DNA of 64,000 nt from an uncultured Clostridia bacterium (GCA_947066105.1 CAMSYM010000001.1:310001-374000); one strand, 5' to 3'; positions 9,236 to 19,837 are shown, counted from the first letter of the stretch. Program-made: numbers and translations. Notes: generated by a model not told the origin, from the sequence alone.

Positions 9236-11722
9236 ATGAAGTTTCCGATGAACGATGCGGCGCAACAAGCTTTTGTCACTGCGCGCCAAACCGCTAAATA
9301 TTATTCCAACGAGTGTACGGGTACGGAGCATTTGCTATACGGTATTCTCCAAACCAAATGTGTCGCGACCGCGATATTTGTATCCAACGGATTTTCGTAC
9401 AACGATCTTATACAAGTGTTTTTGGACGAAAAAAGTCCGTCGGCGTTGCCCGAACCGTCCGATTCGTCGCGCATACGCGAGGATATACCTTTTTCCGCAT
9501 ACGGCTACGCGACCGAATACGGCGAATCGCAAATTTCGCCCGATCATTTGATGCTTGCCATACTCGAAGACCGTAACTGCGTCGCGGCGCAAGCGTTGAC
9601 GCAGATATACAATATTAACGTTGCGGCTTACCGTCGCGCGATCATAAACAAGCTTCGCGCGCCGTCGGCGCAAAATGTTATGCACGAAAATCCGTTTGCC
9701 GCGTTTTTCGGCGGTATCAACGGCGCGGCGTTCGACGGATATTCACGTCCGTCCGAGCCTGATATGAAAGGATCTGCGCACAAGCTGCCCGCTCAACTCG
9801 GCGAGCTCGGCGTGGACGTTACGCAAAAAGCGCGTGAAAACAAGCTCGACCCCGTTATCGGCAGGGAGCAAGAGGTCGCGCGGCTGATAGAGATATTGTG
9901 TCGCAAAACAAAAAATAATCCCGTATTGATAGGCGAGCCGGGAGTTGGCAAAAGCGCTATAATAGACGGACTTGCGCGGGCGATAGTTGACGGCAAAGTG
10001 CCGCGGCAATTACAAAACAACATAATATTTTCGCTCAATATCGGCTCGTTGATGGCTGGGACCAAGTATCGCGGACAGCTCGAAGAAAAGCTCAAAACCG
10101 CGATCGATCTTATAATCAACAGCGGCAATATAATAGTGTTTATCGACGAGCTGCATACGTTGATGCAAGCGGGGTCGAAGGACGGAGAGGTCACGCCCGC
10201 GGATATACTCAAACCGTATCTCGCGCGCGGCGAGATGCAGACGATAGGCGCAACGACGACCGACGAATACCGCAAGTATATCGAAGCCGATAAAGCCATG
10301 GAACGCCGTTTTCAGCCTATTACCGTCGAGCCGCCGACCGTCGAGCAAACGATAGAGATACTCAAAGGTTTACGGCTGAATTACGAGAACTTCCACAAGG
10401 TCAAGCTGTCGGACGAGGCGATAACAGCCGCCGCTAAACTGTCCGATAAGTATATTGCCGACAGATTTTTGCCCGACAAAGCTATAGATCTTATCGACGA
10501 AGCGATGAGTTGCGCAAAAGTGGGCTTGTCGAGCGATCCGTCGGAAGTGGCCGATCTTACTGCCAAGCTCGACGAATGCAACAAGAAAATGAGCGAGTGC
10601 GCCGCGAGAAAGGAATATGCTCAGGCGGATGCTCTTAAAAAGCAAGCCGAAGAGCTTGAAACCACGATCAAATCGCGCACGCTCAGAACAGCCGCCGCAC
10701 AGGAAAACAGCACGACGGTGATCACTGCCGACAATATTGCCGACGTGGTGTCGCGCTGGACCAAGATCCCCGTCAATAAGCTTACCGAAACGGAAAGCGC
10801 TCGGCTGAAAAATTTGGAAGAATTGTTGCATAAACGCGTTATCGGTCAAAACAAAGCGGTGGACGCCGTTGCGAAAGCAATTCGTCGCGCTCGCGCGGGA
10901 CTGAAAAGCGACAGCCGCCCGATAGGCTCGTTCATATTTCTCGGACCTACCGGCGTGGGCAAAACGGAGCTTACAAAGGCGCTCGCCGAAGCGATGTTCG
11001 ACAACGAAAATTCGATCATAAGGCTGGACATGAGCGAGTTTATGGAAGCGCATTCCGTCTCCAAGCTGATCGGCGCGCCTCCCGGATACGTCGGGTTCGA
11101 CGACGGCGGACAGCTTACGGAAAAAGTGCGCCGCCACCCGTATTCCGTCGTACTGTTCGACGAGATAGAAAAAGCGCATCCCGACGTATTCAACACGTTG
11201 TTGCAGATGCTCGACGACGGTAGGCTTACCGATTCGCAGGGACGTACAGTGTCCTTTAAAAACACGATAATCATCATGACGAGCAACGTCGGCGCGACCG
11301 ACGCGGCTACAAAGCGCGAGATCGGCTTTACCGCCAACGGCAAACGCGCCGACGAAGTTCGCGACGATGCGTATATGAACGCATTGCGCTCGATGTTCAA
11401 GCCCGAATTTTTGAACCGCATAGACGTTATTTGCGTATTCGATAAGCTCACAAAGGACGACGTATCCAAGATAGCCGGGATTATGTTGCAACGCGTCGAA
11501 CATTCGTTGAAGGACAAAAATATCACGCTCGACATCACGCCCAAGGCTGTGGAGTGGCTCATCGATAAAGGCTACGACAGCGAGTACGGCGCGCGCCCGT
11601 TGCGTCGAGTCATCGAGCAAAACGTCGAGGATGAAATAGCGGAAGCCATTATCGACGGGCGAATAAACGAAAACGATACGGTCACGGTGGATTGCGTAGA
11701 CGGTCGTATCGTTATAAAATAA
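9236..11722 (+). CDS. clpC: ATP-dependent Clp protease ATP-binding subunit ClpC
   Basis: 828 aa; two AAA+ modules (GEPGVGKSAI; GPTGVGKTEL), M-domain coiled coil, fourth gene of ctsR operon. Confidence 0.96.
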   Translation: MKFPMNDAAQQAFVTARQTAKYYSNECTGTEHLLYGILQTKCVATAIFVSNGFSYNDLIQVFLDEKSPSALPEPSDSSRIREDIPFSAYGYATEYGESQISPDHLMLAILEDRNCVAAQALTQIYNINVAAYRRAIINKLRAPSAQNVMHENPFAAFFGGINGAAFDGYSRPSEPDMKGSAHKLPAQLGELGVDVTQKARENKLDPVIGREQEVARLIEILCRKTKNNPVLIGEPGVGKSAIIDGLARAIVDGKVPRQLQNNIIFSLNIGSLMAGTKYRGQLEEKLKTAIDLIINSGNIIVFIDELHTLMQAGSKDGEVTPADILKPYLARGEMQTIGATTTDEYRKYIEADKAMERRFQPITVEPPTVEQTIEILKGLRLNYENFHKVKLSDEAITAAAKLSDKYIADRFLPDKAIDLIDEAMSCAKVGLSSDPSEVADLTAKLDECNKKMSECAARKEYAQADALKKQAEELETTIKSRTLRTAAAQENSTTVITADNIADVVSRWTKIPVNKLTETESARLKNLEELLHKRVIGQNKAVDAVAKAIRRARAGLKSDSRPIGSFIFLGPTGVGKTELTKALAEAMFDNENSIIRLDMSEFMEAHSVSKLIGAPPGYVGFDDGGQLTEKVRRHPYSVVLFDEIEKAHPDVFNTLLQMLDDGRLTDSQGRTVSFKNTIIIMTSNVGATDAATKREIGFTANGKRADEVRDDAYMNALRSMFKPEFLNRIDVICVFDKLTKDDVSKIAGIMLQRVEHSLKDKNITLDITPKAVEWLIDKGYDSEYGARPLRRVIEQNVEDEIAEAIIDGRINENDTVTVDCVDGRIVIK

Positions 11723-11747
11723 ATCTGTATTAATTTTTGAAAACCCA

Positions 11748-11776
11748 TTTACAAAACTGTGCGCGTATGCTATAAT
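11748..11776 (+). promoter_or_regulatory. SigmaA-type promoter of hpf
   Basis: TTTACA-17-TATAAT. Confidence 0.7.
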
Positions 11777-11869
11777 CTTTATAGGCAAAGCGCGTCGGAA
11801 TAAGCCGACCGCAATACGCCGTGTCGGGCAAACCGCAACACGACTCAATTACCTTAACGGAGGTCTACC

Positions 11870-12415
11870 ATGACGATCGAATACCTTTGCAAAAACTACG
11901 AAGCGAGCGACAAGCTCAAATCCGTCATCGACAAAAAGGTTCAAAAACTCGATAAGTTTTTCGACGACGATACGCGTATCAAGATCGCGCTCAAAAAGGG
12001 CAATACGCGCAGTACGGACGACCTGTACACGCTCGAACTTACGATAATGCTCGACGGTACGGTGCTTCGCGCCGAAGTTACGAGCGATAATATGTATAAC
12101 AATATCGATTTGGCTTTGCCCAAACTCGAAAAACAGATAATACGCCATCACAAAAAGCTCGAATCCAAGTCCAAAAAATTCCGCGCTCGCGACATGTCGT
12201 TCCAAGAGATAGTTGAGGAACAGCCCGAAGAAGAAAAAATGCTCGTGCGTTCCAAGTGCTATACGCTTGTCCCCATGTCCATCGACGACGCGATAGAAGA
12301 ACTCGAACTGATAGGACACAACTTTTTCGTATTCCTTAACAAAACGACCAATTCGATCAACGTTTTGTACGTAAGAAACGACGGCAATTACGGTTTGATC
12401 GAAACTGTGGTATAA
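11870..12415 (+). CDS. hpf: Ribosome hibernation promoting factor, long form
   Basis: 181 aa with N-terminal S30AE domain and C-terminal dimerisation domain (VRSKCYTLVPMSIDDAIEELELIGHNFFVFLN). Confidence 0.94.
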   Translation: MTIEYLCKNYEASDKLKSVIDKKVQKLDKFFDDDTRIKIALKKGNTRSTDDLYTLELTIMLDGTVLRAEVTSDNMYNNIDLALPKLEKQIIRHHKKLESKSKKFRARDMSFQEIVEEQPEEEKMLVRSKCYTLVPMSIDDAIEELELIGHNFFVFLNKTTNSINVLYVRNDGNYGLIETVV

Positions 12416-12484
12416 AGCGTCGGACCGTCGGCTTTTTGTCGGCGGTTTTGTCGTTTTTTACTGTGAATTTGTGCATATTATCGC

Positions 12485-12513
12485 TTGCTTTTGCGTGCGG
12501 TTAGCTGTATAAT
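12485..12513 (+). promoter_or_regulatory. SigmaA-type promoter of pgi
   Basis: TTGCTT-17-TATAAT upstream of AAAGGAGAG RBS. Confidence 0.65.
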
Positions 12514-12536
12514 ATATACGCAAAAGGAGAGAACAT

Positions 12537-13931
12537 ATGCAGCTTAAATTCGATTACAACAACATGATGGAAAGCTCTATCGGCGCGCACGGCGTCAAGC
12601 CGTCGGATATAACCGCCGCAAAGGCGAAACATGCCGCGGCGTACAAACAGGTCGTCGACAACAGCGGTAAAGGTTGGCAGGGCTGGACCGAAACGCCGAT
12701 GATAAGCCAAGCCGAAGTAGACGAGCTTAACGCGTTCGGAAAATCCGTTCGCGACAAGGCGTCGAGTTTTGTCGTATTGGGTATAGGCGGCTCGGCGCTC
12801 GGTCCCATTTGCGTGTTCAACGCGCTGTTGCATTTACATCATAACGAATTGCCGAGCGAAATGCGCAAAGCTCCCAAATTTTACGTAGAGGACAATATAG
12901 ATCCCGAACGCATGGCGGCGCTTCTCGACGTGATCGACGTAAAAACTACATATTTCAACGTTATAACCAAATCCGGCGAAACGAGCGAAACGCTCGGTCA
13001 GTTTCTTATCCTGTATTCCGCGCTCAAAAAGGCGCTCGGCGAACAAGCCGCAAAAGAGCATATCTTCGTTACCACGACGATAGGCAAGGGCGCGCTTTAC
13101 GCTACCGCGCAACGGGAAGGCTTTAAAATTTTCGGCATACCCGCAGGCGTAGGCGGAAGGTTTTCGGTATTGTCCAATGTCGGTCTCGTTCCGTTTGCCG
13201 TCATGGGAATAGATATAGCGGGGCTGTTAAAGGGCGCGCGCGAGATGCGCAAGGCTTGCGAACGTAAGGACATAGAGCAAAATCCCGCGCTCATGACGGC
13301 GTTCTTGCAGGTCCTTTCCATGAAAGCGGGCAAAAACATTTCTGTAGTGATGCCGTATGCCGACGGTTTGCGTACGATGGCGGACTTCTATTGCCAGATA
13401 TGGGCGGAATCGCTCGGCAAGGCGCTCGATAACAACGGAAAAACAGTGAATTGCGGTCAAACGCCCGCGAAATCTTTGGGCGTCACCGACCAGCACAGTC
13501 AGGTCCAGTTGTACAACGAAGGTCCGTTCGACAAAGTGATCACGTTCATCGGCGTGGATAACTTCGACGTAACGGTGGAAATACCCGCGGACGAAACGGC
13601 GGAAGCGGGCGGATTTTTGAAAGGTCATACGCTCAACGAGCTTATCAACGCCGAGCGCAAAGCGACCGAATTTGCCGTTACCAAGGCGGGCAGATCGAAT
13701 TTTACTATAATGTTGCCCAAGGTCGATCCCGAAACGGTAGGCGAGCTTTTGATGTACTTCATGTACGAAACGGCTTTTGCGGGCGCGTATCTCAACATCG
13801 ACACGTTTAATCAGCCGGGCGTGGAAGAAGGGAAAAAAGCGACGTTCGCCATGATCGGCAGAGCGGGCTACGAACAAAAGCTCGAAGAATTGAGATCGGT
13901 CAAAAAGAATGACGCTTATATCATCAAATAG
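12537..13931 (+). CDS. pgi: Glucose-6-phosphate isomerase
   Basis: VLGIGGSALGP, ITKSGETSETL, KTVNCGQTPAKSLGVTDQHSQVQLYNEGPFDKVI motifs. Confidence 0.96.
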   Translation: MQLKFDYNNMMESSIGAHGVKPSDITAAKAKHAAAYKQVVDNSGKGWQGWTETPMISQAEVDELNAFGKSVRDKASSFVVLGIGGSALGPICVFNALLHLHHNELPSEMRKAPKFYVEDNIDPERMAALLDVIDVKTTYFNVITKSGETSETLGQFLILYSALKKALGEQAAKEHIFVTTTIGKGALYATAQREGFKIFGIPAGVGGRFSVLSNVGLVPFAVMGIDIAGLLKGAREMRKACERKDIEQNPALMTAFLQVLSMKAGKNISVVMPYADGLRTMADFYCQIWAESLGKALDNNGKTVNCGQTPAKSLGVTDQHSQVQLYNEGPFDKVITFIGVDNFDVTVEIPADETAEAGGFLKGHTLNELINAERKATEFAVTKAGRSNFTIMLPKVDPETVGELLMYFMYETAFAGAYLNIDTFNQPGVEEGKKATFAMIGRAGYEQKLEELRSVKKNDAYIIK

Positions 13932-13964
13932 TGCGGAGATTTACCGCGATTTTTGCCGACGCGC

Positions 13965-13993
13965 TTGCAAAACTGCGCGGTTCGTGTTATGAT
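13965..13993 (+). promoter_or_regulatory. SigmaA-type promoter of HPr-like gene
   Basis: TTGCAA-17-TATGAT. Confidence 0.6.
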
Positions 13994-14056
13994 CGTCAGT
14001 GCGGTCGGCAAGTGAATTATGCAATATAAACCATTAAACTCATCTCGGAGGTCAAT

Positions 14057-14287
14057 ATGAAATCGGTCACGGTCAGTTTTTCTTCTACGGAAAGCGTAAA
14101 AGATTTTGTCAATGCGGTATCGCGTTATCCGTTCGATATAGATCTGCACAGCGGCAGATACATCGTCGACGCGAAGTCGCTTTTGGGCATATTCTCGCTC
14201 GATCTCGCCAAGCCGATCGTATGCGAAATATACAGCGATAATTACAGCGAGCTGCTCAAAGACATAGCCAAGTTTATCGTCAAATAG
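14057..14287 (+). CDS. HPr-like protein lacking the canonical His15 motif
   Basis: 76 aa; KSLLGIFSLDL resembles the HPr KSIMGVMSL Ser46 region and overall length fits HPr; no LHARPA motif. Good RBS (CGGAGG). Confidence 0.7.
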   Translation: MKSVTVSFSSTESVKDFVNAVSRYPFDIDLHSGRYIVDAKSLLGIFSLDLAKPIVCEIYSDNYSELLKDIAKFIVK

Positions 14288-14347
14288 TTTGTTTCGTTTT
14301 TGCGCCGCACGGTCGGCGCGCGGAATAAAACGCAACGGAGTGTCATT

Positions 14348-15106
14348 ATGCGCCGCGATTACATAGAAAGCATGAAAACCGACGGACTCGGCGAGTTTTT
14401 GGATGCTTGCGAAGCGATCAAAAACAGTAAGTTTGTCGTTGCCGAACCCAAAATAGCCGCGCTGTTAAAAGCGATTGCCGATAACAAGCAACTGTATTCG
14501 ATGTTCAGCGCCGCGCTGTACGGATTCGATTACAAAACAGCGTTTTCGGAATGTATAGGCAACGGCGGATTTGTATTGCCGTCCGAACCCAAAAAAGCGA
14601 TCGCGCTTGTTTTTCGTATTTTGCTCGATATCGACACGGGTAAAATGTCGTTGCAAAACTTTTTGGAAGCGTATTTTTACAGCGTATCGGTCAACGAATC
14701 GTTCGCACGGTTTTGTTTGGAAGTCATCGCGCCGTTCGAAACGTACAGCCGTACGGCGTTTGCACATGCCGACGCTATACTCAACGGTCAATTGCCCGAC
14801 GAGCATGTCAAAACTTACGAGCGGGTAAACGCCGAACACCGATCCGATCTGAGAACAGACGCGCTCAATTGCGTCGCTACGCTCATCGAAATAGCGGATA
14901 CCGCGATAACGAGCGCAATAGACCGCGCCGAATTCGGCGCATGTCTTAAAGGCTTGACGCGCGCCGTCAATTCCGACGATTACGACAATGTCATATCGGC
15001 GTTTTTGGGCGTTAAGTATGCGGTGGCGTACTTTTTCAAATCGTCCAAATCCATTTCCGAAATATTCAAAAAGCTCGAATACGATATAAAGCACATGGTC
15101 GATTGA
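14348..15106 (+). CDS. Conserved-looking helical protein of unknown function
   Basis: Uninterrupted 252-codon ORF downstream of the HPr-like gene; RBS-like ACGGAGTG upstream of ATG 14348; no family recognised. Confidence 0.75.
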   Translation: MRRDYIESMKTDGLGEFLDACEAIKNSKFVVAEPKIAALLKAIADNKQLYSMFSAALYGFDYKTAFSECIGNGGFVLPSEPKKAIALVFRILLDIDTGKMSLQNFLEAYFYSVSVNESFARFCLEVIAPFETYSRTAFAHADAILNGQLPDEHVKTYERVNAEHRSDLRTDALNCVATLIEIADTAITSAIDRAEFGACLKGLTRAVNSDDYDNVISAFLGVKYAVAYFFKSSKSISEIFKKLEYDIKHMVD

Positions 15107-15127
15107 TCGGACATTGTAATATAACGG

Positions 15128-15169
15128 TAAAAATCAACACCCGCTCGATAAGCTTTCGGACGGGTGTTG
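15128..15169 (-). terminator. Intrinsic terminator (for gtrA on - strand)
   Basis: CAACACCCG (15135-15143)/CGGGTGTTG (15161-15169) hairpin; on - strand followed by ATTTTTACC. Confidence 0.7.
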
Positions 15170-15197
15170 CGTTATAAAAAATTATAACGACAGGCTT

Positions 15198-15722
15198 TTA
15201 TAGATTTATGGTGTTTTCGTCGTCGCGTATGAGCTTTACGTTGTATATAAACAAGCGTCGCGTAAGGAAGTTGTAAACGAACACTATAAATTGAACTATC
15301 AGTTTTACGATCCAAATATTGCCGCCTATGAGATCGTAGCCGATCCAGCTTCCCAGCGAAGTAAGTCCCAAACCGATAAGCGAAAATATAACGAACTTGA
15401 TAAAACCGGATTTCGATTTGCCTATATTGCCGTACTTAAAGACGAACACCGACGAAAGCAGGTAATTGACCAGGACCGCAGATATAAAACCTATAACGGT
15501 AGCCGTAATGTAGACCGAAACGGTAGGCGAATATTCCGCGCCGTTTATGGTCGTGCCCGTAAACACTCCGCCGAAGCCCGCATAATGCTCATGCCCGTAC
15601 GCATACAAAAACACTGCGGTCAATAAAAAATCGACCGCATTGGAAAGCAACCCGACGGCTATGGATTTAAGCAATTCCAAAGTCGTTTGCTTGTTCTTGA
15701 AGTCGGCGAAAATGTTTTTCAT
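15198..15722 (-). CDS. GtrA-like family membrane protein
   Basis: 174 aa with four TM-like segments; FIKFVIFSLIGLGLTSLGSWIGYDLIGG...VYNFLTRRLFIY matches GtrA/DPMS pattern. Confidence 0.85.
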   Translation of the reverse strand: MKNIFADFKNKQTTLELLKSIAVGLLSNAVDFLLTAVFLYAYGHEHYAGFGGVFTGTTINGAEYSPTVSVYITATVIGFISAVLVNYLLSSVFVFKYGNIGKSKSGFIKFVIFSLIGLGLTSLGSWIGYDLIGGNIWIVKLIVQFIVFVYNFLTRRLFIYNVKLIRDDENTINL

Positions 15723-15735
15723 AAGTACGTTGACG

Positions 15736-16482
15736 CTAGGCGTTTTCGCCGTCGTCGGTTTTGGGTATAAACCCTTCGAATATATAGTTGTCGCAAAATT
15801 TAACTATCTTGTTTGCGGCAAGCTCGCTTCGTATCGTCCAGGCAAGAACGGGCAGCCCTGCGTTTTTCACGTATTTATTGGGAAGATATGCGGCGTTGTA
15901 CGCGATAAAATCGGGGTCGGTAATATCGTTATATTTGAGTTTTTTGAGCCGCGATCTTTCGCGACGGGTCAAATACGTGTCCGAGCGGTGGAAATACGTG
16001 GCAAGCTGTCCGCGCATTACATGCGGAGCGTACTTGCAAAAATATTCTACGGAAAACGGATCGAACGACTGTACGGCATAATCTCCGCCGTACGCTTTAA
16101 GCATTTCGATTATTTTTTCTTCGAGCGCAAACGATTGTTCGGCTTTTTTGATCTCTATCAAAAGCGGAACTTGTCCGTTGACCGTTTCGAGCACTTGTTC
16201 GAAAGTGGGGATACCGCAGTCCGTTTTCAACAGACGGATATCTTTAAGGTCGGACGCTTTGAGATTGGATACGTACCCGTCGCGGTCCGTCATGCGACTG
16301 AGCTTATCGTCGTGAAACACGACAACCGTATGGTCGTCTATTATGCGCACGTCCAGTTCGATCGCAAAGCCGTGCGAAACGGCGTTTTCAAAGGCGGGCA
16401 ACGAGTTTTCGGGTAACTCGAAATTATGCAGTCCGCGGTGCGCTATGGGTTTATTCAAGAGCCAAGAGGTTTTTACTTCCAT
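15736..16482 (-). CDS. Glycerophosphodiester phosphodiesterase family protein
   Basis: IAHRGLHNFELPENSLPAFENAVSHGFAIELDVRIIDDHTVVVFHDDKLSRMT is the GDPD catalytic signature. Confidence 0.93.
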   Translation of the reverse strand: MEVKTSWLLNKPIAHRGLHNFELPENSLPAFENAVSHGFAIELDVRIIDDHTVVVFHDDKLSRMTDRDGYVSNLKASDLKDIRLLKTDCGIPTFEQVLETVNGQVPLLIEIKKAEQSFALEEKIIEMLKAYGGDYAVQSFDPFSVEYFCKYAPHVMRGQLATYFHRSDTYLTRRERSRLKKLKYNDITDPDFIAYNAAYLPNKYVKNAGLPVLAWTIRSELAANKIVKFCDNYIFEGFIPKTDDGENA

Positions 16483-16650
16483 GAGTTGACCTTTAAAATT
16501 TTCTTATTAAGTCGACGTGTAACGTCGAGCGTGACGACGCGATAATATTGCAACGCCTGTTTAATTATATCATCTTTAAAATTATTTTACAATAGTTTTG
16601 CGATAAATTTAATGATTTTGGTTAAATTTTGACCTTATTATCAAATATTA

Positions 16651-16679
16651 TTGATGTTTTTCGGAGTATATGCTATAAT
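16651..16679 (+). promoter_or_regulatory. SigmaA-type promoter of lepA
   Basis: TTGATG-17-TATAAT; -10 ends 6 nt before the lepA ATG. Confidence 0.75.
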
Positions 16680-16685
16680 CGGTGT

Positions 16686-18491
16686 ATGGACAGACAAAAG
16701 TTTATACGCAATTTTTGCATAATAGCGCATATAGATCATGGCAAATCCACGCTTGCCGACAGGCTTATGGAATCTACCGCAACGCTCACAAAACGCGAAC
16801 TATCCGACCAAATGCTCGACAGCATGGACATCGAGCGCGAGCGCGGCATCACCATCAAGCTGACGCCGGTGCGCATGTTTTACGAGCATAACGGCGAACG
16901 CTATGTGTTTAATCTGATCGACACGCCGGGACACGTCGACTTTACGTACGAGGTGTCGCGGTCGCTTGCCGCATGCGAAGGCGCGGTGCTTGTCGTCGAC
17001 GCCGCGCAAGGCGTGGAGGCTCAAACGCTCGCCAACGTGTATCTCGCATTGGACAGCGATCTCGAAATAGTTCCCGTAATAAACAAAATAGATCTGCCCG
17101 CCGCCCGTCCCGACGAAGTAAAGACCGAGATAGAGGACGTCATCGGCTTGCCCGCCGACGACGCGCCGTGCATTTCCGCTAAGGAAGGCATAAACATTGA
17201 CGACGTGCTCAAAGCCATCGCCGAAAAAGTTCCGCCGCCGTCCGGCGACGTTTCCAAGCCGCTTAAAGCGCTGATATTCGATTCGTATTACGATAATTAT
17301 AAGGGCGCGGTATGTCTTATCCGCGTCGTAGACGGCGTTGTCAAGCAGGGCGATAAAATAGTCATGATGGCTAACGGCAAAACTTACGATGTTACGGAAG
17401 TCGGCGTTTTTCAGCCGAAGCCGGTAGCGACCGCAGAGCTGTCGGCGGGCGACGTCGGGTATTTGTGCGCGTCCATAAAATCGATAGCCGATACCGCGCC
17501 GGGCGATACGATTACTTTTGCCGAAAACCCGACCGCCGCGCCGTGTCCTGGATATAAAAAAGTCAAGCCCGTGGTATATTGCGGCATATTTCCCGCCGAC
17601 GGCTCGCGTTACGGCGATCTGCGCGACGCGCTTGAACGGCTCAAACTCAACGACGCGTCGCTGTTTTACGAGCCTGAAACGTCTACTGCGCTCGGCTTCG
17701 GGTTCAGATGCGGCTTTTTGGGGCTTTTGCATATGGAGATCATCGAGGAGCGGCTGGAACGCGAATTCGATCTCGATATCATAACCACCGCGCCGGGCGT
17801 CGTTTACAAGGTATACACTGCGGCGGGAATGACCGAGGTAACTAACCCGTCCAATCTTCCGCCCGCGGGCGAAATAGAGTATATGGAAGAGCCTATCGTA
17901 ACGGCGTCCATATATACTCCGCCCGAATATATCGGACCGATCATGGAGCTGTGTCAGGATAAGCGCGGCGAATACATCAATATGACGTACATCGAAAAAA
18001 CGCGCGTGCTGTTGACTTATACGATGCCGCTCAACGAAATAGTTTACGATTTCTTCGACGGACTCAAAAGTCGTTCTCGCGGTTATGCGAGCTTCGATTA
18101 CGAGCAGGCGGGGTATCGCAAAAGCGATCTCGTGAAGCTCGACATCATGCTCAACGGCGATATTTGCGACGCGCTCAGCATCATAGTACACCGCGACAAA
18201 GCGTATTCGCGCGGCAGAGCGATGGCGGAAAAGCTTAAAGACGTGATACCGCGCAAGCTGTTCGAGATACCCATTCAGGCGGCGATAGGCGGTAAGGTCA
18301 TCGCGCGCGAAACAATCAAAGCGTTGCGTAAAGACGTTCTCGCAAAGTGTTACGGCGGCGACGTTACGCGCAAGAAAAAACTTTTGGAAAAACAAAAGGA
18401 AGGCAAAAAGCGCATGCGGCAGTTCGGCACGGTCGAGATCCCGTCCGAAGCGTTCATGTCTGTATTAAAGCTCGATAACGATAAAAAATGA
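16686..18491 (+). CDS. lepA: Elongation factor 4 (LepA)
   Basis: [30 protein letters not shown]-domain; characteristic LepA C-terminus ([21 protein letters not shown]). ORF opens upstream (16629) but homology begins at 16686. Confidence 0.96.
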   Translation: MDRQKFIRNFCIIAHIDHGKSTLADRLMESTATLTKRELSDQMLDSMDIERERGITIKLTPVRMFYEHNGERYVFNLIDTPGHVDFTYEVSRSLAACEGAVLVVDAAQGVEAQTLANVYLALDSDLEIVPVINKIDLPAARPDEVKTEIEDVIGLPADDAPCISAKEGINIDDVLKAIAEKVPPPSGDVSKPLKALIFDSYYDNYKGAVCLIRVVDGVVKQGDKIVMMANGKTYDVTEVGVFQPKPVATAELSAGDVGYLCASIKSIADTAPGDTITFAENPTAAPCPGYKKVKPVVYCGIFPADGSRYGDLRDALERLKLNDASLFYEPETSTALGFGFRCGFLGLLHMEIIEERLEREFDLDIITTAPGVVYKVYTAAGMTEVTNPSNLPPAGEIEYMEEPIVTASIYTPPEYIGPIMELCQDKRGEYINMTYIEKTRVLLTYTMPLNEIVYDFFDGLKSRSRGYASFDYEQAGYRKSDLVKLDIMLNGDICDALSIIVHRDKAYSRGRAMAEKLKDVIPRKLFEIPIQAAIGGKVIARETIKALRKDVLAKCYGGDVTRKKKLLEKQKEGKKRMRQFGTVEIPSEAFMSVLKLDNDKK

Positions 18492-19603
18492 GCGTTCCGC
18501 CCGTCGATAGAAAAACGTACGGAATATACGTACATATTCCGTTTTGCAGATCCAAGTGCAAATATTGCGCTTTCGTATCCACGCCCGACGCGTCGTTGCA
18601 AAAACGGTATGTTTCGGCGCTTTTATCCGAAATATCGCGCTCGACACATCGCGGCGCGGCTGTCGATACCGTATATATCGGCGGCGGCACTCCGTCATGC
18701 TTATTCGACGGCGGCATATCGAAAACCGTATCGGCGATCCGCGACGCGTTCGACGTATCGGCGAGCGCGGAGATAACCGTAGAATGCAATCCCGAAAGCG
18801 TTTCCGAACTGTTTATCGATGAGTGCGTTAAAAGCGGAGTAAACAGGGTAAGCATGGGGTTGCAATCGGCTTGCGACGGGGTTTTGCGCGCCGTCGGCAG
18901 AGTGCATACGTATAACGATTACGTTTCCGCAGTCAAGCTTCTCGCAACCGCGTTCGATAATATCTCGTCCGATATCATATTGGGTCTGCCGCAACAAAGC
19001 TTTGACGACGTAGACAAAGCCGTCGACACTATTTCCGAATATTGCAAGCACGCTTCGGTCTACGCTTTATCGGTGGAAAGCGGAACGCCGCTTTTTGCGC
19101 AAGGCTACAAAGCGGACGACGATCTTGTCGCCGATATGTACGACAGGGCGTGTTCGCGACTTTTCGATAACGGCTTTATGCGTTACGAAGTAAGCAATTT
19201 CGCGCGCGACGGCAACGTATCGGCGCATAACGTCAAATATTGGAGATGCGCTCCGTATCTCGGTTTCGGCGTCGCGTCGCACGGATACGACGGCGTCGGC
19301 ACGCGCTATGCGCACGGCGACGACATACTCGGCTATATAGCGGATCAAACGCCCGAAAGCTACGCGCTTTCGCCCAAGGACAAATATAACGAATATATCA
19401 TGCTTGCTCTGCGCACGGTCGACGGCATTGATCTGTCGGACTACGAAAAACGGTTCGGAGCATCGTTTATCGCCGAAAACGAAAGCGTTTTGCGCGACTT
19501 GACGGACGGCGGATACGTCGTCGCGACAGACGAAAGAGTAAAAATCGCCGACAGATATTTGTTTGTCATGAACGGCATAATAGAAAGGCTGATGAAGGAT
19601 TGA
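18488..19603 (+). CDS. hemW: Heme chaperone HemW (radical SAM, coproporphyrinogen III oxidase-like)
   Basis: [16 protein letters not shown] (CxxxCxxC); follows lepA as in many Firmicutes. Confidence 0.93.
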   Translation: MSVPPVDRKTYGIYVHIPFCRSKCKYCAFVSTPDASLQKRYVSALLSEISRSTHRGAAVDTVYIGGGTPSCLFDGGISKTVSAIRDAFDVSASAEITVECNPESVSELFIDECVKSGVNRVSMGLQSACDGVLRAVGRVHTYNDYVSAVKLLATAFDNISSDIILGLPQQSFDDVDKAVDTISEYCKHASVYALSVESGTPLFAQGYKADDDLVADMYDRACSRLFDNGFMRYEVSNFARDGNVSAHNVKYWRCAPYLGFGVASHGYDGVGTRYAHGDDILGYIADQTPESYALSPKDKYNEYIMLALRTVDGIDLSDYEKRFGASFIAENESVLRDLTDGGYVVATDERVKIADRYLFVMNGIIERLMKD

Positions 19604-19683
19604 CCGTTAGCTATTTTATAGCGTTTTTCGTTCTAATATCTAAAAAAATCGATTTAATATGATTTATTAAGTATATCTATATG

Positions 19684-19716
19684 TAGTATGCGATAAAATT
19701 TACGCATACTATTTTT
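19684..19716 (+). terminator. Intrinsic terminator after hemW
   Basis: TAGTATGCG-N10-CGCATACTA followed by TTTTT. Confidence 0.85.
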
Positions 19717-19749
19717 GGAAAACCGAATCGAAAAATCATAAAAAAACGA

Positions 19750-19778
19750 TTGACAAAGGTAAATACGTGTGCTAAACT
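19750..19778 (+). promoter_or_regulatory. SigmaA promoter of hrcA operon
   Basis: TTGACA-17-TAAACT immediately upstream of CIRCE. Confidence 0.8.
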
Positions 19779-19782
19779 GTTT

Positions 19783-19809
19783 TTAGCAGTCATAAGTAAT
19801 GATTGCTAA
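19783..19809 (+). promoter_or_regulatory. CIRCE operator (HrcA binding site)
   Basis: TTAGCAGTC-N9-GATTGCTAA; consensus TTAGCACTC-N9-GAGTGCTAA with one mismatch per arm. Confidence 0.93.
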
Positions 19810-19837
19810 TTTGCGAACACGGGCGCGTCATCGAAAA

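Noticed and set aside
10370-11848. 492-aa ORF on - strand opposite clpC
   Set aside because: Antisense shadow of a conserved clpC frame; low-complexity Arg/Phe/Val-rich translation, no RBS or family. Codon bias here suppresses antisense stops.
15640-16416. 258-aa ORF on + strand opposite gtrA and GDPD genes
   Set aside because: GDPD and GtrA signatures on the - strand are clear; the + strand ORF is their shadow.
16800-18395. 531-aa ORF on - strand opposite lepA
   Set aside because: Shadow ORF of lepA; no recognisable domain.
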